Origin: Bacteroidales bacterium
GTDB taxonomy: Bacteria; Bacteroidota; Bacteroidia; Bacteroidales; UBA12077
Assembly (NCBI GenBank): GCA_003446015.1
Contig: DMBU01000193.1
Location: 29,980 to 93,979 of the forward strand
DNA: 64,000 bases
Reading direction: 5' to 3'
Position numbers and translations under genes: made by a program. Shown here piece after piece: positions 1-9,988 of this stretch (positions are counted from its first letter, which is position 1; each line of letters begins with the position of its first letter). The notes under the pieces were generated by a model. The model was not told the origin of the DNA. It did not search any database and worked only from the letters and a program-made list of their open reading frames with translations.

Positions 1-88
1 AATTTCATTTTACATCTGAATTTTAATTTGCATTAAACCATTTTAAGATATTTAAGTCTGTTTTGTTGGGAATCTAAATTGATTAATC

Positions 89-2536
89 GTGAGAAAATAT
101 CTTTACTTATTATTTATTATTTTTATTAGTATTCAGTCTACAGCCAAGTCAATAAATAACAAAAAACGTACATTAGAAATATCTAAAGTCTCAGAATCTC
201 CTAAAATTGATGGTAATTTAAGCGATCAATGCTGGTCAAATGCAGCTTTAGCAAAAGACTTTTTTCAGTATGAACCTTATAATGGAAAAGCACCTTCTTT
301 GCCAACAGAGGTTCGTGTAGTTTATGATGATCATGCTATTTATTTTGCTGCTAAATTAATAGATAATAACCCTGATAGTATTCTTCGTGAATTATCAAAT
401 CGTGATTCTTTTGATGGAGCCAATGCCGATTTATTTGCTGTGGTAATTAATACGTTTAACGACGGAATTAATGCAGTCAATTTTTTAGTTTCAGCTTCAG
501 GAGTTCAGTCTGATGAAAAAATTACCGGTGATGATGGTGATTCAAATTGGGATGCTGTTTGGGAAAGTGCAGTTAAAATAACTAATGAAGGATGGAATGT
601 CGAAATAAAAATCCCTTATAGTGCGTTGCGTTTTCCAAATAAAGAAAATCAAACCTGGGGGATTCATTTTTGGAGGAACATTAGAAGATACCGTGAATGG
701 AGTTCATGGAACTATATAGACATCAATATAAATGGCCTTGTTAACCAAATGGGAGAATTAACAGGAGTAAATGGAATTGAGCCTCCCTTGCGTTTATCAG
801 TTACTCCATATGTTTCTGCATATTTGCAAAACGATGCCGACGATAATTCATGGGGAAATGATTTTAATGCCGGAATGGATTTAAAATGGGGTATTAACCA
901 AAGTTTTACGCTGGATATGATATTAATCCCGGATTTCGGACAGGTGCAATCCGACGATGAAGTGTTAAATCTTTCTCCATATGAAATAATGTATTCCGAA
1001 AAAAGACCATTTTTTACAGAAGGCACAGAATTGTTTAATAAAGGGGATATTTTTTATTCAAGAAGGATAGGTGCAAAACCTAAAGCTCATGATGATGTTG
1101 AAGATTTATTAAATGAAAATGAGGAAATTAAAGAAAATCCTTTGGAATCCAACTTAATAAATGCAACCAAAATATCAGGAAGAACCGACGGTGGACTGGG
1201 AGTGGGCTTTTTCAACGCAATGACAAGTGCTTCGGAGGCTGTTATACAAGATACAATTACCGGAGAAAAAAGAAAATATAAAACACAAGGCTTTGTTAAC
1301 TATAACATGCTTGTGTTAGATCAAACCTTAAAAAATAATTCATACCTTAGTTTTGTAAATACAAATGTACTCCATGCAGAAGAGAATTTTACTGCCAATG
1401 TTACGGCTACCGAATTTAAATTAATGAATAAGGAAAATTCTTATCAAATAGTTGGACGGGGAGGCATTAGTCAAAAATATACCGATTCAACTGAACTTGG
1501 ACATACGTATCTTATTGAATTTTCAAAGACAAAAGGAAATTTCCTGTTTGAATTATTGCATAACACCGAGTCGGATACCTATGATCCTAATGATATGGGT
1601 TATTTACAGCAAAATAATGAATCTACCTGGTATGCCGAATTAAATTATAACATTAATGAACCATTCTGGAAAGTTCTAAACTGGAAAAATGAAATCAATT
1701 TTGTATATCAAAATCTTTATGCTCCCAGAAAATTCTCGCAGTTCGAAATTAACCTTTCATCTCGCACAACATTTGCTAAAAAATATTTGCATGTCGGAAC
1801 ATTTTTTCAATTTAATCCCATAGAAAATCAGGATTATTTTGAACCTCGTGTAGAAGGATGGAAATTTACAAGACCCAGATCGGGAGTTAATGAAACATGG
1901 ATTTCAACTGACTATAGAAAAGCACTTGCAATTGACGTCCGGGTGGGAGGATGGAAAGCATTTGATTACAACAGATATGGATATTGGCTGGATATAGGTC
2001 CACGTATTAGATTCAATGATAAATGGTTATTTACTTATAATTTTAATATAGGAAGCGATTTTAATACCTATGGCTATGTTGAAGATTATGAAGATGCAAG
2101 CAACAACACTGTAATCAATTTTGGTGAACGTGATGTTGAAACTATTATAAATACTATAAATACAAGTTATATTTTCAACAGTAAAATGTCGCTAAGCTTT
2201 AGGGCACGTCATTATTGGAGCAGAGTTGAATACACCGATTTTAACGAACTGCAAAACGATGGAAATTTAAGTCCTTCTATAGGATATGATACATACGGCG
2301 AAGACGAAAATTACAACTACAATGCATTTACCATCGACATGAAATACTTATGGAGGTTTGCTCCGGGCAGTGAATTATCATTAGTTTGGAAAAATGCAAT
2401 TTATACCGATGAGACAAAAATTATAAATAACTTTTTCGATAATTTAAATACTACATTTGAATCATCGCAAATTAATAGCATCTCACTTAAAATATTATAT
2501 TATTTAGATTATCAGTACTTGAAACGGGATAAATAA
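89..2536 (+). CDS. Exported DUF5916 protein with N-terminal CBM9-like domain
   Basis: An 815-residue protein that probably sits at or in the outer membrane. A hydrophobic signal peptide occupies about residues 1-20. It is followed by a CBM9-like carbohydrate-binding fold (the SPKIDGNLSDQCW stretch near residue 38 is typical of its start). The remainder, rich in aromatic residues and alternating beta-strand patterns, looks like the DUF5916 beta-barrel-like domain. The start is GTG at 89: it places the signal peptide exactly at the N terminus and no ATG lies nearby. The true substrate is unknown; DUF5916 proteins are common in Bacteroidota and uncharacterised. It appears monocistronic, with 355 noncoding bases downstream. 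Confidence 0.85.
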   Translation: MRKYLYLLFIIFISIQSTAKSINNKKRTLEISKVSESPKIDGNLSDQCWSNAALAKDFFQYEPYNGKAPSLPTEVRVVYDDHAIYFAAKLIDNNPDSILRELSNRDSFDGANADLFAVVINTFNDGINAVNFLVSASGVQSDEKITGDDGDSNWDAVWESAVKITNEGWNVEIKIPYSALRFPNKENQTWGIHFWRNIRRYREWSSWNYIDININGLVNQMGELTGVNGIEPPLRLSVTPYVSAYLQNDADDNSWGNDFNAGMDLKWGINQSFTLDMILIPDFGQVQSDDEVLNLSPYEIMYSEKRPFFTEGTELFNKGDIFYSRRIGAKPKAHDDVEDLLNENEEIKENPLESNLINATKISGRTDGGLGVGFFNAMTSASEAVIQDTITGEKRKYKTQGFVNYNMLVLDQTLKNNSYLSFVNTNVLHAEENFTANVTATEFKLMNKENSYQIVGRGGISQKYTDSTELGHTYLIEFSKTKGNFLFELLHNTESDTYDPNDMGYLQQNNESTWYAELNYNINEPFWKVLNWKNEINFVYQNLYAPRKFSQFEINLSSRTTFAKKYLHVGTFFQFNPIENQDYFEPRVEGWKFTRPRSGVNETWISTDYRKALAIDVRVGGWKAFDYNRYGYWLDIGPRIRFNDKWLFTYNFNIGSDFNTYGYVEDYEDASNNTVINFGERDVETIINTINTSYIFNSKMSLSFRARHYWSRVEYTDFNELQNDGNLSPSIGYDTYGEDENYNYNAFTIDMKYLWRFAPGSELSLVWKNAIYTDETKIINNFFDNLNTTFESSQINSISLKILYYLDYQYLKRDK

Positions 2537-2891
2537 TGTTTATCATAGAGCTCAATGTCTTCATGCTCTATTTTTAAAACAAGTAAAAAACTGGTATTAC
2601 CACGAAAACAAAATGCATTCAAATTTGTATACATATTATGGAATCCATTTAATATGGTGTGATTAGAGAGCATAATGTAAATCGAAATATTAAATGTACT
2701 GGTTTGTGCGATCAAATATAATTCAATTTAAAATATACAATAACAGATTAAAACAGAACCTTAAATTAAAGGTTCAATTTTCATTGATTTATGTAATCAT
2801 CTAATCTGTTTAATATTAGCGGGTTCTAACAATTTAACAACCACAAGTTGATTTTAGCATTTGTGGAAATATAAATTTAAAAGTTAAAGTT
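2537..2891. other. Intergenic region, no gene seen
   Basis: This is AT-rich sequence between the DUF5916 gene and the PSP1-domain gene. A 67-codon open frame on the minus strand runs through it, but it overlaps the end of the DUF5916 gene and has no recognisable features. One inverted repeat (2756-2775) is annotated separately. Confidence 0.6.
2756..2775 (+). terminator. Possible weak terminator hairpin
   Basis: Arms GAACCTT (2756-2762) and AAGGTTC (2769-2775) enclose a 6-nt loop and are followed by a short mixed T stretch. It lies 220 bp beyond the DUF5916 stop codon, so its role as that gene's terminator is uncertain. Confidence 0.3.
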
Positions 2892-3905
2892 ATGGGCTGC
2901 GAAAGTTGTGATTTTAAAAATAGAATTAAAGAAGAGTTTAATGCAATCAAAGTAACTGAAAAATATTTAAATTCTTGTACTAAATTAAATTCTTATAGTT
3001 GGTTAGACGAACTTCCCGACACATCTGAGAAATCAAATCTTGTTGAAGTGCGATTCAAAAACACAAGAAAAGAGTTTTTCGAAAATTCAAACAAGTTAAG
3101 GTTAACAAGAGGCGATATTATAGCAGTTGAAGCTATGAAGGGCCATGATGTTGGAATTGTTACTTTGCTGGGTAGTATGGCATTATTGCAGTTTAAGAGA
3201 AAAACAGCCGATCTGCAAAATTACATGATACGTAGGATCTATCGAAAAGCAACACCAGATGATGTAGAAAAGTGGAAAAGAGGCAAAGAACAGGAAAATT
3301 CAACTATGATAAAAGCACGGGAAATTGCTAATAATCTTAAGTTGGACATGAAAATTAGTGATGTTGAATATCAAGGCGATAATACTAGAGCCATATTCTA
3401 TTATATTGCCGAAGGCCGAATCGACTATAGAGAGTTGATAAAAGTTTTTGCTAAGGAGTTTAACATTCAAATTGAAATGAAACAGATTGGGGCAAGGCAG
3501 GAGGCTGGACTTATAGGAGGATTAGGCTCATGCGGTAGAGAGTTATGTTGTTCAACCTGGAAAACCAATCTGAATTCAGTTCCTATAGATGTTTCCAGAA
3601 TACAGGATTTATCACCGAAAGCACAATTCCTTACAGGGAAATGCGGAAGACTTAAATGTTGTTTAATGTACGAGTTGGATGATTATTTAGAAGCATGGGA
3701 AGATTTTCCTGAACATCTTCTTCAACTTGAAACTGAAAAAGGAATTGCATACAAGCAAAAACTTGATGTGCTAAATAAAAAGGTCTGGTATTCTTACAAA
3801 AATGATTACACATCAGAACTTATTCCTGTAACAACAATAAGGATCAGAGAAATCATTATGATGAACAAAAAAGGTCAAAAACCAAAAGATTTAGATCAAT
3901 CATAA
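2892..3905 (+). CDS. PSP1 domain protein, RicT (YaaT)-like
   Basis: A 337-residue cytoplasmic protein of the PSP1/RicT family. In Bacillus subtilis RicT (YaaT) works with RicA and RicF in an iron-sulfur complex affecting RNA processing and phosphorelay. The cysteine-rich core is clear: C214, C219 and C220 in GSCGRELCC, then C251, C256 and C257 in GKCGRLKCC, with a further CxxC at residues 3-6 (MGCESC). These could ligate iron-sulfur clusters. The C-terminal tail is Lys-rich. Neither RicA nor RicF, nor the gldH gene often found next to it in Bacteroidota, is adjacent. The gene is convergent with lipA and they share a hairpin. Confidence 0.85.
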   Translation: MGCESCDFKNRIKEEFNAIKVTEKYLNSCTKLNSYSWLDELPDTSEKSNLVEVRFKNTRKEFFENSNKLRLTRGDIIAVEAMKGHDVGIVTLLGSMALLQFKRKTADLQNYMIRRIYRKATPDDVEKWKRGKEQENSTMIKAREIANNLKLDMKISDVEYQGDNTRAIFYYIAEGRIDYRELIKVFAKEFNIQIEMKQIGARQEAGLIGGLGSCGRELCCSTWKTNLNSVPIDVSRIQDLSPKAQFLTGKCGRLKCCLMYELDDYLEAWEDFPEHLLQLETEKGIAYKQKLDVLNKKVWYSYKNDYTSELIPVTTIRIREIIMMNKKGQKPKDLDQS

Positions 3906-3941
3906 AAAATTGAGCACTATCTCATAAACTGTATAAATAAA

Positions 3942-3969
3942 AATATCGGTAGTTGCAACCACCGATATT
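3942..3969 (-). terminator. Hairpin between convergent ricT-like gene and lipA
   Basis: Perfect 9-bp arms AATATCGGT (3942-3950) and ACCGATATT (3961-3969) enclose a 10-nt loop. On the minus strand the stem runs into a T-rich tract (TTTTTATTTAT), about 50 nt past the lipA stop, so it best serves lipA. On the plus strand the T tract is poorer, but it may work for both genes. Confidence 0.75.
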
Positions 3970-4021
3970 GTTTAGTATTTGATTTTATAAACAAAAAAAT
4001 AAAAATCAAAGCAGGTGTAAT

Positions 4022-4894
4022 TTATCTTAAGTTTAAAATGTCTACATGTTTTTCTGCATGGTAAGACGACCTGATAAGGGGACCGCTTTCAACATACTTG
4101 AATCCTTTCGAAATGCCTAGTTCTTTATACGCTTTGAAAACTTCAGGTTTTACATACTCTACCAATTTGGTATGTCGCTCCGAAGGTGGCAGATACTGCC
4201 CTATGGTCAATACCTTTACACCAACCTGTAATAAATCATCCATAGTTTTGGAAACTTCATCAAATTTTTCACCTAAACCAAGCATAAACCCGCTTTTAGC
4301 TACTTGCCCCGATTGAGCTATATATTCCAGAACTTTTAAACTTTTCTCATATGTAGCTAAACTCCTTATATTAGGACTGATTCTTTCAACGGTTTCAATA
4401 TTGTGAGAGATAACTTCTGGTTTTTCGTAGATTATCAGATCTAACAAATCATGATTATTACTAAAATCCGGAATTAAGGTTTCCATGCTTATGCCTGGGT
4501 TCATTTCTCTCACTGTTCTGATGGTATAAGCCCAGAATTTGGCTCCTTGATCTTCCAGATCATCCCTGGCAACTGAAGTTATAACACAATGTTTAAGTTT
4601 CAACGTTTTAATAGATTCAGCTAAGCGTAAAGCTTCACCCCAATCAACGGGATCGGGCATAAGCGATTTAACATAACAAAAACGACAATTTCTTGTACAT
4701 TTTTCTCCGAGAATCATAAATGTAGCTGTACCGGCATTCCAACATTCCGCTTTATTGGGACAGTTACCACTGCTACAGATGGTATTTAAATCATGTTCTT
4801 CGATTAAATTCTTTATTCTAGAATATTCCCCACCTTTTGGAAGTGGGACCTTCATCCAATGTGGTAATCGGGTTTTATCTGTTTTTATGCTCAT
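4022..4894 (-). CDS. lipA: Lipoyl synthase
   Basis: A 290-residue radical SAM enzyme that inserts two sulfur atoms into protein-bound octanoyl groups to make the lipoyl cofactor. The auxiliary-cluster cysteines C40, C45 and C51 follow the C-x4-C-x5-C spacing. The radical SAM cluster motif is C66, C70, C73 (CTRNCRFC). The C-terminal RSSY motif, whose serine ligates the auxiliary cluster, is present. Length is normal for LipA. It is transcribed away from the flavoprotein gene at 4986 across a 91-bp divergent promoter region. No lipB is seen nearby. Confidence 0.97.
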   Translation of the reverse strand: MSIKTDKTRLPHWMKVPLPKGGEYSRIKNLIEEHDLNTICSSGNCPNKAECWNAGTATFMILGEKCTRNCRFCYVKSLMPDPVDWGEALRLAESIKTLKLKHCVITSVARDDLEDQGAKFWAYTIRTVREMNPGISMETLIPDFSNNHDLLDLIIYEKPEVISHNIETVERISPNIRSLATYEKSLKVLEYIAQSGQVAKSGFMLGLGEKFDEVSKTMDDLLQVGVKVLTIGQYLPPSERHTKLVEYVKPEVFKAYKELGISKGFKYVESGPLIRSSYHAEKHVDILNLR

Positions 4895-4985
4895 ATTCTT
4901 AAGACTTATATATTATAATTAATGAACAATCCAATTTTCGCATTGTTTAAAATATTCAGATAAAAAAGAACTTAATTGATTTATA

Positions 4986-5669
4986 ATGAATAAAAATAGT
5001 TCTATGCCAACCGTTAAATCTTCTAAAAATATGGTTGCGATTAAACAAATTCGTTTTTTAACCGATCATACTTTTGTTTTAAGACTTGACAGGACAGATT
5101 TTAATTTTAAACCCGGACAACATCTAACATTAGGTGTTAATAATTCCTTGCAACACAGGGAGTATTCAATTTATAGTGGCGATAAAGATGATTACCTTGA
5201 AATACTGGTCAGGGAAATACTGGAAGGTGATATTTCTGTTCAGTTAAAGAATGTTCAAGTCGGGCAACCTGTTGAGATAAATGGTCCCTTTGGTATTCTA
5301 AGAATTAACGAAGAAGATTTACCTGACAAGAAGTTTATATTAATTGCTACTGGTACTGGTATTGCTCCATTTCATAGCTTTGTCAGATCATATAAAAATA
5401 TGGATTATACAATTATTCATGGTGTTAAATACTCCAACGAGGCTTATGAAAAATCAGAATACGATTTTCATCGATATGTTCTATGTACTTCAAGAGAAAA
5501 AAAAGAAGGTTTTCAGGGCAGAGTAACAGATTATTTAAGAAAAATCCCCGTTACTCCTGATATGCGGTTTTATATCTGTGGAAACAGTAAAATGATTTAT
5601 GAGGTTTATAGTATTCTTAGGAATAAGGGAGTACAAACGAATGATATATTTTCAGAAGTTTATTTTTAG
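4986..5669 (+). CDS. Ferredoxin/flavodoxin-NADP+ reductase-like FAD protein
   Basis: A 227-residue cytoplasmic flavoprotein of the ferredoxin-NADP reductase superfamily. The FAD-binding domain carries the RxYSxx motif (REYSIYS), and the NAD(P)-binding domain carries GTGIAPF near residue 123 and a C-terminal YICGNSKMI signature. There is no fused iron-sulfur domain, so it would pass electrons to or from a separate carrier. The start at 4986 gives a short polar N-terminal tail; an alternative ATG lies seven codons downstream. It is 36 bp from mtaB and probably co-transcribed. Confidence 0.88.
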   Translation: MNKNSSMPTVKSSKNMVAIKQIRFLTDHTFVLRLDRTDFNFKPGQHLTLGVNNSLQHREYSIYSGDKDDYLEILVREILEGDISVQLKNVQVGQPVEINGPFGILRINEEDLPDKKFILIATGTGIAPFHSFVRSYKNMDYTIIHGVKYSNEAYEKSEYDFHRYVLCTSREKKEGFQGRVTDYLRKIPVTPDMRFYICGNSKMIYEVYSILRNKGVQTNDIFSEVYF

Positions 5670-5705
5670 TTTAATTATTTTTAAAATAACAAAGCTGAAT
5701 AATTA

Positions 5706-6992
5706 ATGAAATACAAAATAGCATTTAAAACTTTAGGATGCAGGTTAAATCAGTATGAAACAGAAGCTTTGGCATCGCAGTTTCATCGTGAGGGTTACAA
5801 GGTAGTAGAATTTAACGATAAGGCAGATGTTTATGTTGTAAATACATGTACTGTAACAAATCAAAGCGACAAAAAATCCAGAAAAATTATACAAAGTGCA
5901 TCAACTGGAAATAACAATTCAGTATTAGTGGTTACAGGTTGCATGACTAATAATCATGAAAGTGAACTGAATAATAATAACCAAATTACTTATCTGGTTA
6001 AAAACGAACACAAAAATTCGATTTATTCTATTGTTAATGCTCATTTTCAAGGAGAAATATTCTCACAGGAAGTGCTAAACCAAAATTTATTTAATTACCA
6101 GCCTACTGAACAAATTTTTCATACGAGGAGTATGATAAAAATTCAGGATGGTTGTGATAATATGTGTAGTTTTTGCATAATTCCAATGGTTAGGGGGAGA
6201 GCAGTTAGTCGACCTGTGAATGATGTTTTAGAGAATATTAGCAGAAATATAAAAAAAGGTTATAAGGAAATAACCCTAACGGGTGTTAATATAAGTCGAT
6301 ATATGTATGGTAATATTGATTTTACAGAATTGGTTGAAAAAATATTAAAATTACCAGGCGATTTTAGAGTTAGATTCTCATCTATGGAACCAGACGGATT
6401 AGATGACCGATTTATTGATTTATTTCAGAATCCTAAATTGTGCCATCATTTGCATTTGTGTTTACAAAACGGTTCAGATAAGGTTCTACTGCGAATGAGA
6501 AGAATGTATACAACAGATTCATATTACGAGCTTATTAATAAAATAAAATCAAAATATCCTGATTTTAATTTTACTACAGACATTATGGTTGGGTTTCCTG
6601 GAGAAACTGATGAAGATTTTAATCAAACATGTGATATGGTAAAAAAAATTGGGTTTTCTCATATACATACTTTTAAGTACTCGGTGCGAAATAATACACG
6701 GGCTGCGCGAATGGCAGACCAAATCTCGGAAAAAGTAAAAGATGAGAGGAGCAAGATAATACGTAAAATTTCTGATTCAAATAAACAAAATTATTATAAA
6801 TCTTTCATTGGAAAAAGCCAGATTGTTATTCCTGAAAAAACTAATAAGAATGGTTTTACTAAAGGATACGGAGAAAATTACATTCCTGTAAAAATTAAAT
6901 CCGGGAGTTGTTTAACAAACGAATATCAGTCTGTAAAAATTATCGGAATAGATAGTAATGAACGTGTATTATTAGGGGAAATCTGTAACTGA
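5706..6992 (+). CDS. mtaB: tRNA t6A37 methylthiotransferase, MtaB type
   Basis: A 428-residue radical SAM methylthiotransferase expected to convert t6A to ms2t6A at position 37 of ANN-decoding tRNAs. The N-terminal UPF0004 domain has C12 (TLGCRLNQ), C48 (NTCTVT) and C79 (TGCM), ligands of the auxiliary cluster. The radical SAM motif is C150, C154, C157 (CDNMCSFC). TLGCRLNQYE and CTVTNQSDKKSRK favour MtaB over MiaB or RimO. A short TRAM-like tail follows. It lies just downstream of the flavoprotein gene. Confidence 0.93.
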   Translation: MKYKIAFKTLGCRLNQYETEALASQFHREGYKVVEFNDKADVYVVNTCTVTNQSDKKSRKIIQSASTGNNNSVLVVTGCMTNNHESELNNNNQITYLVKNEHKNSIYSIVNAHFQGEIFSQEVLNQNLFNYQPTEQIFHTRSMIKIQDGCDNMCSFCIIPMVRGRAVSRPVNDVLENISRNIKKGYKEITLTGVNISRYMYGNIDFTELVEKILKLPGDFRVRFSSMEPDGLDDRFIDLFQNPKLCHHLHLCLQNGSDKVLLRMRRMYTTDSYYELINKIKSKYPDFNFTTDIMVGFPGETDEDFNQTCDMVKKIGFSHIHTFKYSVRNNTRAARMADQISEKVKDERSKIIRKISDSNKQNYYKSFIGKSQIVIPEKTNKNGFTKGYGENYIPVKIKSGSCLTNEYQSVKIIGIDSNERVLLGEICN

Positions 6993-7281
6993 TTAATGCA
7001 ATCTATTCTCGGATATTGTTTTATTCTGAATTTAAATTAAATGCAGTATTGGATTCTTATTAGTTCATCCCACCGCGAAAAAATTAAACTATTTGTGTTA
7101 TCAAATAGTTACAAGTAAAGCGCTAAAAATTATGAAAATAGAATAATTCATTTCTTTTTGACTGTCATAAAATTTAAGAATCTTTTTCGAATTCTTACAC
7201 CTTATTTACATTGGATTTTTATTTATAAAATAACTGTTTCGTTAAAAATAATTATCTTCGATTTTCTTTAAAGTAAATTAT

Positions 7282-8187
7282 ATGATTAGCAAAACAATAA
7301 AACTATTTATTCTTTTTTTTTCTATTTCATTAATAGTTAAAGCACAGCAAGATAATTTAAAGTACCTTGACTATAACAACCTTATAACAAGTCCTGATGT
7401 ATTTTTTGATAAAAAATCTTTCAATCCATCATATACCGGAGATACAGTAAAATTAAAAGCAAACCTCAAAAAGATGACCTACTGGCTAGGTTATGAAGAC
7501 TCTAAAGATCTTACTGGTATCTCAATTGAAACATATATGAGAAAAAACAATTCAGGAATTGGAGTTTTATATCTATACGATAAAGATTTCTTTAAAAGTC
7601 ATGTATTGAAGTTTGATTATAACTATCGTTTTACTATTAATGATAAAATTAAAGTAAGGACAGCTATTTCTTTAGGTATTAATCATTATACACTTATTGA
7701 TGAAATAATTACTTATGAACCTGATCCTCTTCTTGCTAACAATAATGATTGGTGTGATCATCCTATTCTTTCAGTCGGGACTCTGTTAAATTTTAAAAGA
7801 CACGAACTTGGAATAACTTACGCTGATATATTTAATTTTGATTTAACATCAACTAACTGGTCCGACCCTAAAATTTTCAACAATTATTTTGTAATTAACT
7901 ATAATTATAAGTTTCAGTTAACTGAGACCATTATATTAACTCCTGAAATAATTAATTACTGGAATCCTGATTATAACATTTGGATAATTACTTCATCGGC
8001 TTCGTTTAAAAACAGAATCTACACCGGAATTTTATTGCGATCTAATAATGATTTTGGATTTATGTTCGGAGGAAGACCCTGGAAGAGACTTAAAATGAGC
8101 TATGTGTATACCTATAATGACAAGAATATTGATATTTCGGGTTTAAACTATGGATTTCAAGGAATTAATTTTAGTTTTATTCTATAA
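7282..8187 (+). CDS. PorP/SprF family type IX secretion membrane protein
   Basis: A 301-residue outer-membrane beta-barrel candidate with a signal peptide ending near KAQQ (about residue 22). The N-terminal FNPSYTG phrase and the alternating strands to the C terminus match the PorP/SprF family. Members associate with type IX secretion and gliding components in Bacteroidota. No other secretion component (SprE, PorK-N, GldK-N) is nearby, so this is a stand-alone paralogue. Its stop overlaps the start of the following methyltransferase by one base (TAATG), implying translational coupling. Confidence 0.85.
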   Translation: MISKTIKLFILFFSISLIVKAQQDNLKYLDYNNLITSPDVFFDKKSFNPSYTGDTVKLKANLKKMTYWLGYEDSKDLTGISIETYMRKNNSGIGVLYLYDKDFFKSHVLKFDYNYRFTINDKIKVRTAISLGINHYTLIDEIITYEPDPLLANNNDWCDHPILSVGTLLNFKRHELGITYADIFNFDLTSTNWSDPKIFNNYFVINYNYKFQLTETIILTPEIINYWNPDYNIWIITSSASFKNRIYTGILLRSNNDFGFMFGGRPWKRLKMSYVYTYNDKNIDISGLNYGFQGINFSFIL

Positions 8188-8813
8188 TGAATGCATTTTG
8201 GGAAAATTTATTTACAGAACAAGGCACTCTTTGGGATTTTCATCCCTCAGACTCAGCATTAATTGCTCTTGAACTTTTTCGCAAAAATAATTTGAATAAG
8301 ATTCTTATTCCAGGTGTAGGTTACGGTCGCAATGCTAAACCCTTTTATGATGCAGGCTTCGAGAACACAGGAATTGAAATTTCAAAAGCTGCAATACATT
8401 TAGCAAAGGAAAATCAACTAGACTTTAAAATCCATCATGGTTCATTAACTGACATGCCTTTTGATAATGACTTTTATGAAGCTATCTTTTGTTATGCAAC
8501 ACTGCATTTATTTAATAAGCAAGACAGACAACATATTCTTAAAAATTGTTTTAATCAATTACAAAAAAATGGATTGATGTTTTTTAATGTAGTTTCTGTT
8601 GATTCAATGATTAATTTTTCGGGTGAGAAAACAGGAGAAAATAGTATTAAACTAAAAAATAGCTTAGACGTTAATTTTTATAATTTGAATGAAATAGAAT
8701 CAGAATTCAAAAGCTATAATATAATTAAAATCTCAAAGATTGCTGAACCAATTAAGCACATGAAAAACCAACAAGCTTTGCAATGTTTCAATGTAATTTG
8801 TCAAAAAAATTAA
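8187..8813 (+). CDS. Class I SAM-dependent methyltransferase
   Basis: A 208-residue methyltransferase with a Rossmann core: PGVGYGRNA (SAM-binding motif I, near residue 46), an acidic residue after GIEIS, and the IFCYATLHL motif typical of TPMT/TehB-like small-molecule methyltransferases. The substrate cannot be inferred. Its ATG lies inside the stop of the preceding PorP/SprF gene, so the two are one transcript. Confidence 0.82.
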   Translation: MNAFWENLFTEQGTLWDFHPSDSALIALELFRKNNLNKILIPGVGYGRNAKPFYDAGFENTGIEISKAAIHLAKENQLDFKIHHGSLTDMPFDNDFYEAIFCYATLHLFNKQDRQHILKNCFNQLQKNGLMFFNVVSVDSMINFSGEKTGENSIKLKNSLDVNFYNLNEIESEFKSYNIIKISKIAEPIKHMKNQQALQCFNVICQKN

Positions 8814-8884
8814 ATATATTTAACATTATTGGATTTTTGTTGTTATTTAATATTCTTTAATTATAATTTTTAAAAATACGAATT

Positions 8885-9700
8885 ATGAATTTAACTGATT
8901 TACTCGATTATAATCCAATATTGTTAGCCTTATTTGCAACACTTTTTACATGGGGGCTTACTGCTCTTGGATCATCAATGGTATTTTTTTTTAAAAAAAT
9001 AAATCAAAAGATTCTTAACTCAATGCTTGGATTTGCTGCCGGAGTGATGATTGCTGCAAGTTTTTGGTCATTGCTGAAACCTTCAATAGAAATGGCAGAA
9101 GAGAGTGGTGTAATCTCCTGGGTCCCTGCAGTAGTTGGATTCTTATTAGGTGGAGCTTTTTTGTTATTGATAGACAATATTCTTCCGCATTTACATTTAG
9201 GCTTAACAAAAGATAAAGCCGAAGGTATTAAAACTACCTGGCAACGAAGCGTTTTACTCGTATTAGCAATAACACTTCATAATATTCCGGAAGGTTTAGC
9301 TGTAGGTGTTGCATTTGGAGCATTAGCGAATAATCCGGATACCGGAATTTTAGCCGGTGCTATAGCTTTAGCCATAGGTATTGGATTGCAGAATTTTCCT
9401 GAAGGTGCTGCCGTTTCAATCCCATTGCGACGTGAAGGTTTTTCAAGGTTCAAAGCTTTTAACTACGGTCAGCTATCGGGCGTTGTGGAACCTATTGCAG
9501 GAGTGTTAGGAGCTTATTTAGTATTACACATTACTCCTTTATTACCCTATGCACTTGCTTTTGCTGCCGGTGCAATGATCTTTGTAGTTGTTGAAGAATT
9601 AATCCCTGAATCGCAGACAGGGAATGAAACAGATTGGTCGACCATAGGAGCCATGTTGGGGTTTGCTACAATGATGTTCCTTGATGTGGCTTTAGGATAA
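8885..9700 (+). CDS. ZIP family divalent metal transporter
   Basis: A 271-residue inner-membrane protein with about eight transmembrane segments. Hallmark metal-binding helices are LHNIPEGLAVGVAFG (about residues 132-146) and NFPEGAAVSIPLR (about residues 178-190). It likely imports zinc, or iron/manganese, into the cytoplasm. The nearest annotated relatives are ZupT-like. Length is typical for bacterial ZIP proteins. No metal-regulator gene or operator could be identified next to it. Confidence 0.93.
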   Translation: MNLTDLLDYNPILLALFATLFTWGLTALGSSMVFFFKKINQKILNSMLGFAAGVMIAASFWSLLKPSIEMAEESGVISWVPAVVGFLLGGAFLLLIDNILPHLHLGLTKDKAEGIKTTWQRSVLLVLAITLHNIPEGLAVGVAFGALANNPDTGILAGAIALAIGIGLQNFPEGAAVSIPLRREGFSRFKAFNYGQLSGVVEPIAGVLGAYLVLHITPLLPYALAFAAGAMIFVVVEELIPESQTGNETDWSTIGAMLGFATMMFLDVALG

Positions 9701-9988
9701 AACATTTATCTGACGATTTTTAATACTACTTAATCACATTTCCTTTAAACAAAAGGACATATTCTTTTTTATCTTAAATGTTAGTGTGAAATAATATCAA
9801 TATGATACAACTTTGTTCAAAATGATAAAATTTCATATACATATTATCCTTCTCAACACTTTGTAAGTTTCAGTAAATCAATAATAAGCATGTAATTATA
9901 ACCTGTCTGGCATTCCAGGAATGGTTTTTGAACGAATGCTACCACAGTTTGTATAATTAATGTAGAATTTAAAAAAAAGGATTTGAGT

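Noticed and set aside
712..1026. 104-codon open frame on the minus strand
   Set aside because: It is fully inside the DUF5916 gene and has no domain or signal; an antisense shadow.
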